64,000 nt of DNA from Streptomyces sp. NBC_01241 (GTDB lineage Bacteria; Actinomycetota; Actinomycetes; Streptomycetales; Streptomycetaceae), in contig NZ_CP108494.1 in assembly GCF_041435435.1 (NCBI RefSeq), positions 3,754,501 to 3,818,500 of the forward strand, given 5' to 3'. Positions 1 through 8,509 of the stretch are shown one piece after another. Position numbers and translations under genes: made by a program. Below the pieces are notes generated by a model. It saw only the letters and a list, made by a program, of their open reading frames with translations. It was not told the origin of the DNA and did no database searches. Within the stretch, counting starts at the first letter, position 1; every line of letters starts with the position of its first letter.

Positions 1-576
1 TTCCGGGGCGGGGGCGTGGCCCGCCGGGGAGCCGCCGGACGGGGAGGGGGCGGCAGCGCCCTTCCCGACGGCGGTGGGGGGCGTACGGCGTCCCGCACGC
101 GCCCCCTGGGCGGCCGTCCCGCTCGGCTGCTTGCCCGGGGGCCCGCAGGCCGTCCGGTTCGCCTCCCGCCCCGTCTCCGGCTCGGGCTGCGGTCTTCCCG
201 AGGGCTTCCCGGCCTTGTGGCGGTGCGCCCGACGGCCCTGCTTCTGTTCGGCGAGCTTGCGCAGACACATCCATCGGGCCAGCGCGTACAGCCAGGATTT
301 ACGTTCCTCCTCACCCGCCGGGCACCGGCCGTCCTGCCGTTCCGCGATCGCCAGCACACCGCCGAGCGCCTCAGTGGCGGCATCGTGGTCGCAGAGCACG
401 GAGAGGCAGTAGGTGAACAGGCCGTCGAGATGCGGCTCGTAACGTGCGGGAGGCCGCCGCGGCGGGTGCGTCGAGGAGTGGGGCGCACGGCGCCGCGCCC
501 GGTGTGCGCCGGTGGTGTGCGTTGGGGGCTCCAGTCTGCTGCTCGTCACCTGGCGACCGTAGGCAGCACAGAGCAT
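1..576 (-). CDS. N-terminal part of a sigma-factor-like protein, cut by the left window edge
   Basis: The frame stays open from an ATG at 576 to base 1 (192 codons) with no stop. Residues about 45-115 form a helical block (LFTYCLSVLCDHDAATEA, then a WLYALARWMCLRKL segment) that resembles region 2 of sigma-70/ECF factors. After about residue 112 the chain is Arg/Pro/Ala/Gly-rich low complexity. A purine-rich GAAGGGG lies 10 nt before the ATG; an in-frame GTG at 549 is an alternative start without a visible ribosome site. It is divergent from radA. The C-terminus, and so any region 4, is outside the window, so whether this is a working sigma factor is unknown. The family call is an inference from the helical pattern. 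Confidence 0.55.
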   Translation of the reverse strand, partial: MLCAAYGRQVTSSRLEPPTHTTGAHRARRRAPHSSTHPPRRPPARYEPHLDGLFTYCLSVLCDHDAATEALGGVLAIAERQDGRCPAGEEERKSWLYALARWMCLRKLAEQKQGRRAHRHKAGKPSGRPQPEPETGREANRTACGPPGKQPSGTAAQGARAGRRTPPTAVGKGAAAPSPSGGSPAGHAPAPE

Positions 577-646
577 GCCTTTAGCGCCCCTTCGGCACAT
601 TTAATCCTTACGGGTGAACGTATCGCTCGAAAGGGGACAGGAATCC

Positions 647-677
647 CGGTTTCAGGGAGCCGAAATCCCTGAAACCG
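647..677. promoter_or_regulatory. 12-bp inverted repeat between divergent genes
   Basis: CGGTTTCAGGGA at 647-658 and TCCCTGAAACCG at 666-677 are exactly complementary, with a 7-nt loop. There is no T tract, and the site lies roughly midway between two divergent starts. An operator or a transcript hairpin is possible; its function is not shown. Confidence 0.45.
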
Positions 678-735
678 AGCAAAGCGACCCGCCACTGCCG
701 TACCGGGCGCCGCCCGCGGACCGTGCCCGACGGCG

Positions 736-758
736 TTGTCCGACCCCACCTATACGGT
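736..758 (+). promoter_or_regulatory. Candidate DNA-damage-type promoter of radA (leaderless transcript)
   Basis: TTGTC (736-740) is followed after 12 nt by TACGGT (753-758). The spacing and the TTGTC/TAnnnT core resemble the RecA-independent damage promoters of actinobacteria controlled by PafBC (TTGTCRGTG-N8-TAnnnT), with mismatches in the RGTG part. Transcription would begin about 7 nt after the -10, practically at the radA ATG (765), which would explain the missing Shine-Dalgarno. The motif match is partial. Confidence 0.4.
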
Positions 759-764
759 TGCGCC

Positions 765-2177
765 ATGGCTGCCCGTACGAAATCCGCGAAGGACCGGCCG
801 TCCTACCGCTGCACCGAATGCGGCTGGACGACCGCCAAGTGGCTCGGCCGCTGCCCCGAATGCCAGGCATGGGGGACGGTCGAGGAGTTCGGCGGCGCCC
901 CCGCCGTGCGGACCACCGCGGCCGGCCGGGTCAGCACCGCCGCGCTCCCCATCGGCCAGGTCGACAGCCGGCAGGCCACCGCCCGGTCCACCGGCGTCGG
1001 TGAGCTGGACCGGGTGCTCGGCGGCGGGCTCGTCCCGGGCGCCGTCGTGCTGCTCGCGGGCGAACCGGGCGTCGGGAAGTCGACGCTGCTGCTGGACGTC
1101 GCCGCCAAGGCGGCGAGCAGCGACCACCGCACCCTCTACGTCACCGCCGAGGAGTCCGCGAGCCAGGTGCGCCTGCGCGCCGACCGGATCCGGGCGATCA
1201 ACGACCATCTGTATCTCGCCGCCGAGACGGACCTGTCCGCGGTCCTCGGCCATCTGGACGCGGTCAAGCCGTCGCTCCTCATCCTCGACTCCGTACAGAC
1301 CGTCGCCTCGCCCGAGATCGACGGGGCCCCCGGCGGCATGGCGCAGGTCCGGGAGGTCGCCGGTGCCCTCATCCGGGCCTCCAAGGAGCGCGGCATGTCG
1401 ACGCTCCTGGTCGGCCACGTCACCAAGGACGGGGCGATCGCCGGGCCGAGGCTGCTGGAGCATCTCGTCGATGTGGTGCTGTCGTTCGAGGGCGACCGCC
1501 ATGCCCGCCTGCGGCTCGTACGCGGCGTCAAGAACAGGTACGGCGCGACCGACGAGGTCGGCTGTTTCGAGCTGCACGACGAGGGCATCACCGGCCTCGC
1601 CGACCCGTCCGGGCTGTTCCTCACCCGGCGCGACGAGCCGGTGCCCGGCACCTGCCTGACCGTCACCCTGGAAGGCAAGCGGCCGCTCGTCGCCGAGGTA
1701 CAGGCGCTGACCGTCGATTCCCAGATCCCTTCACCCCGGCGCACCACCTCGGGGCTGGAGACGTCCCGGGTATCGATGATGCTGGCCGTTCTGGAGCAGC
1801 GCGGCCGGATCAGCTCGCTCGGCAAGCGGGACATCTACAGCGCGACGGTCGGCGGAGTGAAGCTCTCCGAGCCCGCCGCGGACCTCGCGGTCGCGCTGGC
1901 GCTGGCCAGCGCCGCCAGTGACACACCCCTTCCCAAGAACCTGGTGGCGATCGGCGAGGTGGGCCTCGCGGGCGAGGTCAGACGTGTTACGGGGGTCCAG
2001 CGCAGGCTGGCCGAGGCGTACCGCCTGGGCTTCACGCACGCGCTGGTTCCGACCGATCCGGGAAAGGTCCCGGCCGGTATGAAGGTCACAGAAGTCGCCA
2101 ACATGGGCGATGCTCTGAGCGTGCTCCCGCGCCGGTCTCGCGCACAGGCCCCACAGGAGGAGAGCGCACGCCGGTAG
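765..2177 (+). CDS. radA: DNA repair protein RadA (Sms)
   Basis: This RecA-like ATPase/helicase processes recombination intermediates and promotes branch migration. The 470-aa product has the full family layout. There is a zinc ribbon with C16-x2-C19-x10-C30-x2-C33, a Walker A GEPGVGKST at 99-107, a Walker B LLILDS near 170-176, the RadA signature KNRYG at 256-260, and a C-terminal Lon-like domain ending in GEVGLAGEVRRV. I chose the ATG at 765 because it begins directly before the zinc ribbon and matches the usual N-terminus; the upstream in-frame ATG at 723 overlaps promoter-like sequence. No Shine-Dalgarno is visible, consistent with a leaderless mRNA. disA follows after 80 nt in the same direction, a pairing also seen in other Gram-positives. 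Confidence 0.95.
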   Translation: MAARTKSAKDRPSYRCTECGWTTAKWLGRCPECQAWGTVEEFGGAPAVRTTAAGRVSTAALPIGQVDSRQATARSTGVGELDRVLGGGLVPGAVVLLAGEPGVGKSTLLLDVAAKAASSDHRTLYVTAEESASQVRLRADRIRAINDHLYLAAETDLSAVLGHLDAVKPSLLILDSVQTVASPEIDGAPGGMAQVREVAGALIRASKERGMSTLLVGHVTKDGAIAGPRLLEHLVDVVLSFEGDRHARLRLVRGVKNRYGATDEVGCFELHDEGITGLADPSGLFLTRRDEPVPGTCLTVTLEGKRPLVAEVQALTVDSQIPSPRRTTSGLETSRVSMMLAVLEQRGRISSLGKRDIYSATVGGVKLSEPAADLAVALALASAASDTPLPKNLVAIGEVGLAGEVRRVTGVQRRLAEAYRLGFTHALVPTDPGKVPAGMKVTEVANMGDALSVLPRRSRAQAPQEESARR

Positions 2178-2257
2178 ACTTTGCCCTGGTCTCGCCCGTC
2201 CGTACGAACGGTATGAATGACGTAAGGGCACCGCAAACCTGTGACCGGAGGAGTGCA

Positions 2258-3382
2258 GTGGCAGCCAGCGACCGGGCAGCATCGCCCGGAAAGTCCGGCC
2301 AAGGCACCGGTAACGAGACGCTGATGCGCGCCTCATTGAGTGCCGTCGCGCCCGGAATGGCGCTGCGGGACGGCCTGGAGCGCATTCTCCGCGGCAATAC
2401 CGGCGGGCTGATCGTGCTCGGCATGGACAAGACCGTCGAGTCGATGTGCACCGGCGGATTCGTGCTGGACGTGGAGTTCACCGCGACGCGCCTGCGGGAG
2501 CTGGCCAAGCTCGACGGGGCACTGATCCTCGACAAGGACATGACCAAGATCCTGCGGGCCGGTGTGCAGCTGGTCCCGGACGCCTCCATCCCCACCGAGG
2601 AGACCGGCACCCGCCACCGCACGGCGGACCGGGTCTCCAAGCAGTGCAACTTCCCGGTCGTCTCCGTCTCGCAGTCGATGCGTCTGATCGCGCTGTACGT
2701 CGACGGGGAGCGCCGGGTCCTGGAGGAGTCCGCCGCGATCCTCTCCCGCGCCAATCAGGCACTCGCCACCCTGGAGCGGTACAAGCTCCGGCTCGACGAG
2801 GTCGCGGGCACGCTCTCGGCGCTGGAGATCGAGGACCTGGTGACGGTCCGGGACGTGACGGCCGTCGCACAACGTCTGGAGATGGTCCGCCGGATCGCGA
2901 CCGAGATCGCGGAGTACGTGGTGGAGTTGGGCACCGACGGCCGGCTTCTCTCGCTCCAGCTCGACGAGTTGATCGCGGGCGTCGAGCCGGAGCGCGAGCT
3001 GGTCGTGCGCGACTACGTGCCGGAGCCGACCGCGAAGCGGTCCCGTACGGTCGCCGAGGCGCTGACCGAGCTCGATGCGCTCTCCCACACCGAGCTGCTC
3101 GAACTCCCGGTCGTGGCAAGGGCACTGGGGTACAGCGGCTCGCCGGAAACGCTGGATTCGGCGGTCTCGCCGCGCGGCTTCCGGCTGCTGGCGAAGGTGC
3201 CGCGGCTGCCCGGGGCCATCATCGACCGGCTGGTGGAGCACTTCGGCGGCCTGCAGAAGCTCCTCGCCGCCAGCGTGGACGACCTCCAGACGGTCGACGG
3301 GGTCGGCGAGGCGCGGGCGCGGAGCGTGCGCGAGGGACTGTCACGGCTGGCCGAGTCGTCGATCCTCGAACGGTACGTATAG
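2258..3382 (+). CDS. disA: DNA integrity scanning diadenylate cyclase DisA
   Basis: DisA makes cyclic di-AMP from two ATP while scanning DNA, and stops at branched structures. The 374-aa product has an N-terminal DAC domain with the catalytic DGA at 86-88 and the ATP-binding GTRHRT at 117-122. A helical linker follows, then a C-terminal helix-hairpin-helix (VDGVGEARARSV) for DNA binding. The GTG start at 2258 is set by a strong GGAGGAG at 2247-2253, 4 nt away. A longer frame from 2213 lacks a ribosome site. In other bacteria RadA binds DisA and lowers its activity, so the tandem order suggests a functional unit. A hairpin terminator follows at 3420-3452. Confidence 0.95.
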   Translation: MAASDRAASPGKSGQGTGNETLMRASLSAVAPGMALRDGLERILRGNTGGLIVLGMDKTVESMCTGGFVLDVEFTATRLRELAKLDGALILDKDMTKILRAGVQLVPDASIPTEETGTRHRTADRVSKQCNFPVVSVSQSMRLIALYVDGERRVLEESAAILSRANQALATLERYKLRLDEVAGTLSALEIEDLVTVRDVTAVAQRLEMVRRIATEIAEYVVELGTDGRLLSLQLDELIAGVEPERELVVRDYVPEPTAKRSRTVAEALTELDALSHTELLELPVVARALGYSGSPETLDSAVSPRGFRLLAKVPRLPGAIIDRLVEHFGGLQKLLAASVDDLQTVDGVGEARARSVREGLSRLAESSILERYV

Positions 3383-3419
3383 CGGCACGCGCAGCGGTGC
3401 GCGGCATGAGACGCGGCAT

Positions 3420-3452
3420 GGGGCCCGGGAAACCGGGCCCCGCAGTGTTTTT
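3420..3452 (+). terminator. Intrinsic terminator of radA-disA
   Basis: GGGGCCCGG (3420-3428), a GAAA loop and CCGGGCCCC (3433-3441) form a perfect 9-bp stem. A TGTTTTT run follows at 3446-3452, giving a classical rho-independent terminator. Confidence 0.85.
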
Positions 3453-3486
3453 CCGGGCGCCCGCCCCTCGGCCCGTCTCGGCCCGT

Positions 3487-3526
3487 CTCAGTCCTTCTCA
3501 GTCGCTCTCAGTCCCTCTCAGTCCTT
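3487..3526. repeat. Tandem decamer (CTCAGTCNYT) x4 at a gene end
   Basis: Four 10-bp units CTCAGTCCTT, CTCAGTCGCT, CTCAGTCCCT and CTCAGTCCTT run head to tail. The last one contains the stop codon of the minus-strand gene ending at 3518. On that strand each unit reads about AAGGACTGAG, i.e. Lys-Asp-stop, so the array looks like duplication of the gene's 3' end. Confidence 0.8.
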
Positions 3527-4327
3527 CGCGAGGACGAAGGAGGCGCGCTGCACCGGCTCGCCCGGCGCCTTCGCCTCGACCAGATACGTACCCGGCCCCG
3601 CGGTTCCCGACGGCGGCGTGGCGCACTGTGGGACGCTCTTCCGGCGGTCCCACTCCACGGTGTGGACGACGGTCGCACCCGCCGGGACCTTCAGCAGCAG
3701 GCTGCCCGCGTTCCGCGGGCAGTCCTTGGAGGACCACACCTGGCTGTCGTCGCCACCGGCCTCGGTGATGGTGAGCACCGCACTCTTCGGCCCGAAGTCG
3801 GCCTTGCAGTCGGTGGACGAGGTGTTCCTGGCGACCAGGCGGAACTTCGGCTTCTGGCCGGGGCCGTAGCTGAGTTCGGTACTCAGGCTCAACTTAAGTG
3901 CGCTTGCGGCGCAGTTGGGGAGCGGTGAGTTCGGCGGGACCTGCCGACCGGTCGTCTCGGCGCCGTCGCCCGCGCCACCGGCTCCGGTGCCCGATCCGCT
4001 GCCGGTGTCCGTACCGCCACCGCCCGCGCCGCCGCCGGTACCCGTACCGCTGCCGCCTCCGTCGCCGCCGCCCGTGTCGTCCGACTCGTCGCGCCCGCCC
4101 GGCTGTTGGCTTATGGCCGGGCCCGACGGGGTGGGGCCGGGGGTGATCTCGTGCACGGGATCCGATCCACCGGGCCGGGAATCGTCCGTGGTCTTCTTGT
4201 CACCGCCGGAGGTGACAGCCCATACGATCAGCGCCGCGAGCAGCGCAACCAGCGTCGCCGCCACCGCCCTCCGTCGCCAGTAGATGGTGGAGGGAAGCGG
4301 CCCGATCGGATTACGCAAAGATCCCAC
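3518..4327 (-). CDS. Membrane-anchored hypothetical protein with Gly/Ser/Thr linker
   Basis: The 269-aa product has a short basic N-terminus (YWRRR), one transmembrane segment at about residues 20-38 (AVAATLVALLAALIVWAV), then a long Gly/Ser/Thr/Asp-rich linker to about residue 140. A compact extracytoplasmic domain follows with paired cysteines (NCAAS, STDCKADF, SKDCP, VPQCATP). The Cys-rich beta-type domain could be exported and disulphide-bonded. I chose the GTG at 4327 because the predicted N-terminus VGSLRNPIGPLPS begins close to the membrane segment; the upstream extension to 4432 looks like spurious reading of the promoter region. The function is unknown. It lies convergent to disA and divergent from the PAP2 gene. 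Confidence 0.8.
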   Translation of the reverse strand: MGSLRNPIGPLPSTIYWRRRAVAATLVALLAALIVWAVTSGGDKKTTDDSRPGGSDPVHEITPGPTPSGPAISQQPGGRDESDDTGGGDGGGSGTGTGGGAGGGGTDTGSGSGTGAGGAGDGAETTGRQVPPNSPLPNCAASALKLSLSTELSYGPGQKPKFRLVARNTSSTDCKADFGPKSAVLTITEAGGDDSQVWSSKDCPRNAGSLLLKVPAGATVVHTVEWDRRKSVPQCATPPSGTAGPGTYLVEAKAPGEPVQRASFVLAKD

Positions 4328-4500
4328 GGCGCAAACTGTACGAGAGATCGGCGCCGACTCCCGCCCCACCCGCCGCCCGTCCCCTAAGTTTTGCGGATCA
4401 TCATCCCGGGACGGCCCCTTCCGGCCCCGCACTTCCGCCGGTTCGGCCCACTGGGATCGCCGAAGATGACCACTCGATTTCGTTGACTACCCTCTGTCAC

Positions 4501-5184
4501 ATGGATAGTTCAGTTACTGCCCCGCTCTACCGGGACATCACCGACTTCGCTCATGACATGCCGTCATGGGTTCAACACCTGGCCGAAATATGGACGGAGC
4601 TCGGACTCCTGGTCTTCGGCGTCCTGTTCATCACCGGGTGGTGGCGGGCCCGCCGGGCGGACGAGCGCGCCCTGGCCCTGGCGGTGCTCGCGCCCCTCGC
4701 GACGGCTTTCGGCTATGTGGTCAGCGAGGTGCTCAAGTCGATGGTGAACGAGGAGCGGCCGTGCCGGTCGGTCGTCGGGGCGGCGGCCTCGCTGGTGCCG
4801 TGTCCGCCGACGGGCGACTGGTCGTTCCCCAGCAACCACTCCGCGATCGCCGGCGCGGCAGCCGTCGCCCTGGCGATCGCCCGGCCGCGGCTGGCCTGGC
4901 TCACCGTGCCGATGGCCCTGCTGATGGCCTTCTCCCGGGTCTTCGTCGGGGTGCACTATCCGCATGACGTGGCGGTCGGACTGCTGCTGGGTGCGGCGGT
5001 GTCGGCCGCGATGGTCGCCGTGCTGTACCGCCCGGCACGGTCGCTCGCCCGGACGGTACGGGACAGCGGGGCGCCGGTGGCGGCCCTGGTGTCGGGGCCG
5101 GGCACGGCGCCGGGCCAGGGGCGGGGTACGACGACGGCGGGCCGGTCCCGGCGGCGGCACGGAGGGTCCCGGCGGCGGCGCTGA
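4501..5184 (+). CDS. PAP2-family membrane phosphatase
   Basis: This 227-aa integral membrane enzyme carries all three PAP2/acid-phosphatase motifs: KSMVNEERP (K-x6-RP), the PSNHS loop holding the catalytic histidine, and SRVFVGVHYPHD (SR-x5-H-x3-D). Family members dephosphorylate lipid phosphates such as undecaprenyl pyrophosphate or phosphatidic acid at the membrane, which recycles cell-wall lipid carrier. About five hydrophobic segments surround the motifs. The last 50 residues are Arg/Gly/Ser-rich and probably cytoplasmic. The ATG at 4501 (MDSSVTAPLYRD) is preferred over the in-frame 4483 ATG on start-site appearance; neither has a strong Shine-Dalgarno. The substrate cannot be told from sequence. 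Confidence 0.88.
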   Translation: MDSSVTAPLYRDITDFAHDMPSWVQHLAEIWTELGLLVFGVLFITGWWRARRADERALALAVLAPLATAFGYVVSEVLKSMVNEERPCRSVVGAAASLVPCPPTGDWSFPSNHSAIAGAAAVALAIARPRLAWLTVPMALLMAFSRVFVGVHYPHDVAVGLLLGAAVSAAMVAVLYRPARSLARTVRDSGAPVAALVSGPGTAPGQGRGTTTAGRSRRRHGGSRRRR

Positions 5185-5339
5185 CGGCACCGACGGCCCC
5201 GGGGGGAGACCCCTTGGGCCGGTTGCCGGATTCCGCGGGGACAGACGGGTGGCATTATCACCCCAAGGGCCCTCACGAGGAGCGACACCACCGTGCGCTG
5301 AGCCCTCGTCTGCCCTTCCGTGCCAGGATCGTGGGTGCG

Positions 5340-6242
5340 ATGACTGCCATGACTGCGACACAGACGCCCCCCGCTTCCCTCCACACTCCCGTCATCGGGT
5401 GGTTCGAGCAGCACGCCCGCGATCTGCCCTGGCGCCGTCCCGAAGCGGGCGCCTGGGGCGTGATGGTGAGCGAGTTCATGCTGCAGCAGACCCCCGTCAG
5501 CCGGGTCCTTCCGGTGTACGAACAGTGGATGGCCCGCTGGCCGCGCCCGGCCGACCTGGCCGCCGAGCCGCCCGGTGAGGCGGTCCGCGCCTGGGGACGG
5601 CTCGGCTACCCGCGCCGCGCGCTCCGCCTGCACGGGGCCGCGCAGGCCATAACTGAACGGCACGGCGGCGACGTACCGAGCGAGCACGGTCAGCTGCTCG
5701 CCCTGCCCGGGATCGGCGAGTACACCGCGGCGGCCGTGGCCTCGTTCGCCTACGGGCAGCGGCATGCCGTACTGGACACGAACGTCCGCCGGGTGTTCGC
5801 CCGGGCCGCGACCGGCATCCAGTACCCGCCGAACGCGACCACCGCCGCCGAACGCAAGCTCGCCCGCGCGCTGCTCCCCGAGGAGGACGAACGGGCCGCC
5901 CGCTGGGCCGCCGCGACGATGGAGCTCGGCGCCCTCGTCTGCACCGCCAAGAACGAGGACTGCACGCGGTGCCCGATCGCCGGGCAGTGCGCCTGGCGGC
6001 TGGCCGGTAAACCCCCCCACCAGGGGCCCGCGCGGCGGGGCCAGTCCTACGCCGGTACGGACCGGCAGGTGCGCGGGCGGCTGCTCGCCGTACTGCGCGA
6101 GGCCGTGGCACCGGTGCCGCAGTCGGCCCTGGACGCGGTGTGGGACGAGCCGGTGCAACGCGCCCGGGCACTGGACGGACTGGTCGCGGACGGCCTCGTC
6201 GAACCGCTGCCCGGCGGCCAGTACCGGCTGCCGATGAGCTGA
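5340..6242 (+). CDS. mutY: A/G-specific adenine glycosylase MutY
   Basis: MutY removes adenine mispaired with 8-oxoguanine or guanine in base-excision repair. The 300-aa product has the catalytic glutamate E45 (VSEFMLQQT), the helix-hairpin-helix LPGIGEYTA at 122-130 and the catalytic aspartate D146 (LDTNVRR). A [4Fe-4S] cluster is formed by C201-x6-C208-x2-C211-x5-C217. It is shorter than E. coli MutY (350 aa), and the MutT-like 8-oxoG recognition domain at the C-terminus is reduced, as is common in actinobacteria. I chose the ATG at 5340; another in-frame ATG lies 9 nt on, and the upstream frame from 5214 is low-quality coding. It stands alone between PAP2 and sigE. Confidence 0.92.
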   Translation: MTAMTATQTPPASLHTPVIGWFEQHARDLPWRRPEAGAWGVMVSEFMLQQTPVSRVLPVYEQWMARWPRPADLAAEPPGEAVRAWGRLGYPRRALRLHGAAQAITERHGGDVPSEHGQLLALPGIGEYTAAAVASFAYGQRHAVLDTNVRRVFARAATGIQYPPNATTAAERKLARALLPEEDERAARWAAATMELGALVCTAKNEDCTRCPIAGQCAWRLAGKPPHQGPARRGQSYAGTDRQVRGRLLAVLREAVAPVPQSALDAVWDEPVQRARALDGLVADGLVEPLPGGQYRLPMS

Positions 6243-6415
6243 GCCACGGCTCTCCTCCCCCTCGCTGTTACACAACCGATGGACAGCCGTGCGTCGGTGT
6301 ATGGCTGCTCCGCACAGCCCCGTGACAACAGCTCCGTAGCGTCAGCGACGTCAGCCCGACCGGATCGATGGCCGGCGGCGGCGTACGGGGTTCTACGGGG
6401 ACGGAGGCGGTTGGA

Positions 6416-7066
6416 ATGGCGCAGGGCGAGGTGCTCGAATTCGAGGAGTACGTACGCACCCGGCAGGACGCGCTGCTGCGCAGTGCGCGCCGGCTGGTCC
6501 CCGACCCGGTGGACGCGCAGGACCTGCTGCAGACCGCCCTGGTCCGTACGTACGGCCGCTGGGACGGCATCGCCGACAAGTCCCTCGCCGACGCCTATCT
6601 GCGCCGCGTCATGATCAACACCCGGACCGAGTGGTGGCGGGCCCGCAAGCTGGACGAGGTCCCCACCGAGCAGCTGCCCGACGCGAGCGTCGAGGACGGC
6701 ACCGAGCAGCGCGCGAACCGCGCCCTGCTGATGGACGTGCTGGGCGTGCTGGCTCCCAAGCAGCGCAGCGTCGTCGTGCTGCGACACTGGGAGCAGATGA
6801 GTACGGAGGAGACGGCGGCGGCCCTCGGCATGTCGACCGGTACGGTGAAGAGCACGCTGCACCGCGCGCTGGCACGGCTGCGCCAGGAGCTGGAGAGCCG
6901 CGAAGCGGCGAGCACGGAGGCCCGGCTCCGGGAGGAGCGGGGACGTGCCGCGGCCGGCCGCGCTCCGGCCACTGGTACTCCGGTGCGTGCGCGGGCAACG
7001 GCGCGGGTACGGGAGCAGGCGGGCGGGCGGATGGACGAACGGGGGCGGGAGCGGTGCGCGGCCTGA
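6416..7066 (+). CDS. sigE: ECF sigma factor SigE (envelope stress)
   Basis: This 216-aa group-4 sigma factor directs cell-envelope-stress transcription. Region 2 spans about residues 10-75 (with DAQDLLQTALVRTYGRW), and region 4 about 110-160 (LAPKQRSVVVLRHWEQMSTEE, read in two parts, and GMSTGTVKSTLHRALARL). After residue 165 comes a 50-residue Arg/Ala/Gly-rich tail ending RERCAA. From memory S. coelicolor SigE is about 20 kDa, so this protein carries a roughly 40-residue low-complexity insertion before the conserved end. GGAGG lies about 10 nt before the ATG. Two CGTCAGC direct repeats at 6340-6346 and 6349-6355 lie upstream and might bind CseB; this is untested. The cseA start overlaps its 3' end. 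Confidence 0.93.
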   Translation: MAQGEVLEFEEYVRTRQDALLRSARRLVPDPVDAQDLLQTALVRTYGRWDGIADKSLADAYLRRVMINTRTEWWRARKLDEVPTEQLPDASVEDGTEQRANRALLMDVLGVLAPKQRSVVVLRHWEQMSTEETAAALGMSTGTVKSTLHRALARLRQELESREAASTEARLREERGRAAAGRAPATGTPVRARATARVREQAGGRMDERGRERCAA

Positions 7067-7791
7067 CAGCCAGCGATGACAGCGACGACGACCGTTGCGG
7101 CGCAAGGGACGACGGTGGCCCCGTGGCCACCGTCGGACGCGGCCGGTTCCTGACCGGCTGGGCGGCGGGCACCACAACCCTGGTCGGGCTCGCCGCCTTC
7201 GGGCTGTTCGCCGTCGGCTGCTCCACCGGCGGCACGGGCACCCGGGACGAGGGCCCGGCGGGCACCCAGCCGGTTGCCCGGGTCACCCCGAGCGCCCATG
7301 CGCCGTCCACGGCGAAGCCCACGCCCCGGGTCGATCCGGTGGCGCTGCTCAAGAAGGACCCCAAGGTCGGCGAGCGGGTCAGGACGGACCTGAAGCCGTG
7401 CAGCGGTTCCGAGTACCCGGTGGACACCTCGTACGGCACCCTGACCGGCAGCTCCTCGGCCGACGTCGTGGTCAACGTGATGACGTGCGGCGACTCGGTG
7501 GGCGTCGGCACGTACGTGTACCGCCCGCGGGGCAACGGCTCGTACGAGAACGTGTTCGCCATCGAGCAGCCCGCGGTGTACGGGACCATCGATCGCGGTG
7601 ATCTGGTGGTCACGGCCCAGGTGTACGGGAAGAAGGACTCGGTCGCGTACCCCTCCGGCGAGGAAGTGATCACCTACACCTGGGCGAACAACCGGTTCAG
7701 CGAGCACGACCGGGTGCACAACGACTTCAACCGAGCCGTCGGTGACGGAGAGGCCGGGCTTCCGGAATCCACTGAACCGGCGCGGAACTGA
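7054..7791 (+). CDS. cseA: Lipoprotein CseA, modulator of the CseBC-SigE system
   Basis: CseA is a lipoprotein on the outer face of the membrane that, in S. coelicolor, damps sigE expression. The 245-aa product has an unusually long charged N-terminus, a hydrophobic stretch and the lipobox LFAVGC with the lipidated cysteine at 56. An extracytoplasmic domain follows. I chose the GTG at 7054 because it overlaps the sigE stop by 13 nt and gives a complete export signal; the longer frame upstream only reads sigE in the wrong frame. cseB begins 10 nt after its stop. The identity rests on position between sigE and cseB plus the lipobox; the globular part has no recognisable motif. Confidence 0.85.
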   Translation: MRGLTASDDSDDDRCGARDDGGPVATVGRGRFLTGWAAGTTTLVGLAAFGLFAVGCSTGGTGTRDEGPAGTQPVARVTPSAHAPSTAKPTPRVDPVALLKKDPKVGERVRTDLKPCSGSEYPVDTSYGTLTGSSSADVVVNVMTCGDSVGVGTYVYRPRGNGSYENVFAIEQPAVYGTIDRGDLVVTAQVYGKKDSVAYPSGEEVITYTWANNRFSEHDRVHNDFNRAVGDGEAGLPESTEPARN

Positions 7792-7801
7792 GAGCAGTCC
7801 G

Positions 7802-8505
<704 letters not shown>

Positions 8506-8509
<4 letters not shown>

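Larger units (their letters stand above)
577..764. other. Divergent promoter region between the sigma-like gene and radA
   Basis: This 188-nt non-coding stretch separates two divergent genes. It holds a 12-bp perfect inverted repeat at 647-677 and a promoter-like sequence directly in front of radA at 736-758. Confidence 0.6.

Noticed and set aside
16..672. A plus-strand 218-codon frame at the left edge
   Set aside because: It is opposite the sigma-like minus-strand frame, which has the more protein-like helical sequence, and its translation is Arg/Pro/Gly low complexity.
7058..7700. Alternative frames through cseA
   Set aside because: They lack a lipobox and conflict with the lipoprotein frame from GTG 7054.
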